DNA from: Cadophora sp. MPI-SDFR-AT-0126
Taxonomy: Eukaryota; Ascomycota; Leotiomycetes; Helotiales; Ploettnerulaceae
Direction: 5' to 3'
NCBI GenBank assembly: GCA_020747065.1
Contig: JAGMVK010000003.1
Coordinates: 682,001 to 746,000 of the forward strand
DNA: 64,000 nt
Numbering within the stretch: the stretch's first letter is position 1; each line of letters begins with the position of its first letter. Both the position numbers and the translations under genes were made by a program. Shown piece after piece: positions 61,073 to 64,000 of the stretch. The notes below the pieces were generated by a model that saw only the letters and a program-made list of their open reading frames with translations, searched no databases and was not told the origin of the DNA.

Positions 61073-64000
61073 ATGACCGATCCTCACTCAGCAGGCGAGG
61101 CCGTATCGCCGACCCAGAACGAGGACAACAATTTCTCGCAAGTAAAGAAACGGAAAAGGGCAGATGCTGAACGCACGCGTGTCAGCCGGGCCTGTGACAG
61201 GTGTAAGAGGTGAGAAGCAATTGATTCAGAGTTTCATAGCCGTAGCCGTCTGTTGCATTTGTCAAGGACTTCCCGATACGTGCTCCATACGATGACAAAG
61301 TGCCATGATCCATTGACAACATTGAGCACTTTGTGTAAATTTGATCAACAAGGCTAATGATCTTGAAGGAAGAAGACTCGGTGTAGTGGCAGGCTGCCTT
61401 GTATACTGTGTACCACTTCTGGTTTATCGTGTGAGGTCGGTATACTTTCTCGTCACTTGAACTTGGCTTCTTCCGGTGAAAGTCACTTGAGAGATGTTTT
61501 TCGCCAGGCTTAGTACTTTCATATAGTAGAAACACTAACTTCTGGGTCCCAGTTTACGGCCGCTTACACCCGTGGTCGACCTCCATCTGTACTCCCAGAA
61601 GATGGCATGGGCTACACCGACTCCGGTGTCTCGATTGTCCCGGTTCAGCTGAAATCCAATCGCAATTCCACTGACGGGGCCCCAATACACCCTGTCCAGT
61701 CAGACATGCCTCAATTGCTTCATGTGGATCGAGTCGAGTCTAGGGTACAATCTTCGAGGAATTCTCCTGAACCCCCGCAGTAAGTCATTCGCGTTTAGAG
61801 TCTCTTGTTTCATTGGTGACTTTCAGAGACGCATCCTGTGACATCAAAGAGCAAAGACAATCCTGCGCAGTTGACTTTGAGCCAGGGACTGACCTCATCA
61901 AACAGGACTGACTTACAGGGCCACTTTGTGGGACCGTCTTCAGGAGTCTCTTTCCTATTACGAGTGCAAAAGAAACTCCATCAGAAGGTCTCTTTCTCTC
62001 ACAAGTCATCGATATTTACCTTTGGCGATGCTCCCTTACCAAAATATGACCCCTCATTCTTCCTGCTACCGCCAAAGGCGGATGCAGAAATACTCGTCGC
62101 ACGATACTTTGACTTTGCAGTTGCTACACACCGCTTCCTCCACAGACCGACTGTCGAATCGTGGCTGGAGGAGTTCTACGACAATTTGGGAGTCATGCTA
62201 CAGAAGGATGGTGCAAAGGAGAGAACGGCTTTGCTTTTTATGGTTTTTGCGCATGCAAGAGAACATATGCATGATGATGGCAATCATAATGGAGTAGATA
62301 CCAGGTAAGAATACCATAACTGCTCGTTGCTGCATCTCTTTGGCTCAACAGACTGTGAATGAACCCTTATCACTTTCTCAATTGGAAGTCTCATACGCAA
62401 CTTTGGTCGAGGCGATCAACAGGAGACATTCGCTAACGATTCAAAGCGCGAGGTATTTCCAAGCGGCTGATCAACAACTGTCGTCGGAGACCGGGGAAAT
62501 TCGTCTCACGAGCGTGCAAGCCAGACTTTGCCAATGCTTCTATTTGCTGTCTCGCTCCCGAGTCAATCATTGCTGGAGCCTCTTTGGGACGACAGCTCGC
62601 TTGATTCTGGCCATAGGAATCCACCGGAAACGCCGACTAGAGACATCCAATGGCTCCGATCTGATCGATTTCGAGTGTAGAAAACGGGTGTTTTGGTGTG
62701 CGTATGGGCTAGATAATTACCTCAGCGCTGCTTTGGGCAGACCGAGGACTTTCCACGACGATGACATTGATCAAGTAAGAATTCTCAGTCCGATTCGTAT
62801 GACATGTGTTCTTACCTTGTGAAAGGAACTCCCAACTTGTGTCGATGACGCGTATATTACTGCACAGAGTATCCAGCTTCAGAAGTCTAAAGGACAGGCC
62901 ATTATGACGGCATCGGTAGCACATAATACGTACGTTCCTCCTCACAACTGCAAGTCTCGCATAATTCCAAGATCAAATACCTGTTCCATGACCATTGGAC
63001 CGAGGATCCGTCCTGAACCCGTGGAAAGGAAATGGAGCTAATGGTATTTCCTCCAGATTATCGAAGATCATAAGCCCTATCTTACGAGATTTATACGCTA
63101 TTCGAGCACCATCTCTCCCGGATCGAGTCAACCTTACAGCGAAGTATTCAGAAGAATTATCTAAGTGGAGGAGCGGCCTCGCCAGATTCTTGGACGGCGA
63201 CTCTGTTGATACTTCACTGTTAATTCCGCTATTTCAACGACAACGGAATGTCCTAAATTTGGCATACTACCATGCACTGATCTTGGTCCATCGTCCCTTT
63301 CTTCTGAGCAATTTTGCGAGCTTGAATAGCCGGAATAATCGCCTGCGCGGTGCACCTGGATCACCTGATATGTAAGGCCATATTTTCGGAAGACTATTGC
63401 TCTCCTTTGGTGCTTCGTATTTTCGGTCCAGGCAATTTCCTAGAACTCTCTTGGGAGTTTCATAAGTTGAAAGGTGCTGACTCGCCTTTCAGGGATAAAA
63501 ACGTTACCGAGTGTCTCAGCGCGGCCATGAATGTCGCCTTGATAGTGGACGAATTGCATGAGTCCAAACAAGTTTTTCGCGGATTTTGGGTAAGAATATT
63601 TCCCCGAGAAACCTAAATTCCTCTAAATTATTGTAGTTTACACATTACTTTGCGTTCTGCGCCGTCGTTATTCTATACATCTACACGATCCAACAGCGTA
63701 ATTCTCCTCGTGAGAAGTACCGTGCATACTTCGAAGCAGCGGAAAAATGCCAACGACAGATATCATCGATGGCAGGGCATGAATCTCTAGCCGAGAGGTA
63801 CAGCGTAGTGTTGGAGGAGTTACGGCTCGAAGCTGTCAAGCAAACAGAGACGACCCGTGATGCCCAAAATCAAGCACTCCGAATGAGCTCTATACCACAG
63901 GTCGGACAAATGTTCCCCACTACAGTAATCGATGGGTACCAGGCGACTCATCCTGGCAACGAGAACAGCACGTCCGACTTTGACTTGGCTACGAATATGT
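61073..64000 (+). CDS. Zn2Cys6 transcription factor with fungal-specific TF domain (3' end beyond window)
   Basis: Traced exons are 61073-61209, 61369-61435, 61553-61779, ~61852-62304, 62447-62774, 62826-62929, 63057-63371, 63493-63589 and 63637 onward, still open at 64000. The zinc cluster is assembled from two exons: CDRCKR joined to KKTRCSGRLPCILC...SC, with the spacing C-x2-C-x6-C-x5-C-x2-C-x6-C. Then comes CEFTAAYTRGRPPS. The border between exons 3 and 4 is uncertain: a strong GTAAGT donor exists, but the nearest acceptor breaks the frame. The middle-homology domain shows GPSSGVSFLLRVQKKLHQ, RLCQCFYLLSRSRVNHCW, RKRVFWCAYGLDNYLSAALG and DDIDQELPT. It is of the class often annotated as xlnR-type. 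Adjacent to three sugar-acid genes, it is the likely pathway regulator. Confidence 0.85.

Noticed and set aside
61182..61535. 117-codon minus-strand frame over the zinc-cluster exons
   Set aside because: It overlaps the plus-strand exon that supplies four zinc-binding cysteines with exact spacing; no motif of its own.
62340..62446. ORF starting MAQQTVNEPLS as an exon of the regulator
   Set aside because: Family-consistent reading joins 62304 directly to 62447 (VDTSARYFQAADQQ), so this stretch lies in an intron.

Overview
The window looks like a nuclear segment of a filamentous ascomycete (Pezizomycotina; Leotiomycetes is my guess from the flavour of the gene families). The grounds are many short introns (about 44-160 nt), recognisable fungal housekeeping genes (a Dbp9-type helicase, Rio1 kinase, Smc3), fungus-specific families (SAT4-type rhodopsin, Zn2Cys6 regulator) and an AT-rich left end whose dinucleotide bias is typical of repeat-induced point mutation. 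Gene models were assembled by hand from reading frames and splice signals. Where the summed exon length is stated to be a multiple of three, I checked it.

Layout. (1) 1-3170 is an AT-rich, gene-free block with an abrupt right edge. (2) 3.2-32 kb is an accessory array of uncharacterised genes: three minus-strand coiled-coil genes (4926-6845, 12187-14040, 20179-21807), each placed head to head with a plus-strand gene carrying a domain I recognise as DUF6590 (7477-9074, 14706-16291, 22789-25102). A fourth DUF6590 gene (26051-32002) sits in tandem and is fused to a second large fungus-specific module. Long gene-poor gaps (3.1 and 3.9 kb) separate the units. (3) 33-55 kb is mostly conserved sequence: a membrane protein, DBP9, a 1714-residue coiled-coil protein, a rhodopsin-like membrane protein, RIO1 and SMC3, the last two sharing a 388-bp divergent promoter. 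(4) 56-64 kb is a compact sugar-acid gene cluster: a KDG/DHDPS-family aldolase, an aldo-keto reductase, a DgoD-type galactonate dehydratase with all active-site residues, and a Zn2Cys6 regulator cut by the window end.

How they work together. In the right-hand cluster the dehydratase would turn a sugar acid (most likely D-galactonate) into a 2-keto-3-deoxy acid, the aldolase would split this into pyruvate and glyceraldehyde, and the reductase would make glycerol. The adjacent regulator is the obvious candidate controller. In the left-hand array the head-to-head pairing of the same two families, repeated three times, with the two most similar coiled-coil genes next to the two most similar DUF6590 genes, suggests that the pair is inherited and works as a unit. 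This is the best candidate for an undescribed system in the window. Three introns here appear to use GC-AG instead of GT-AG borders.
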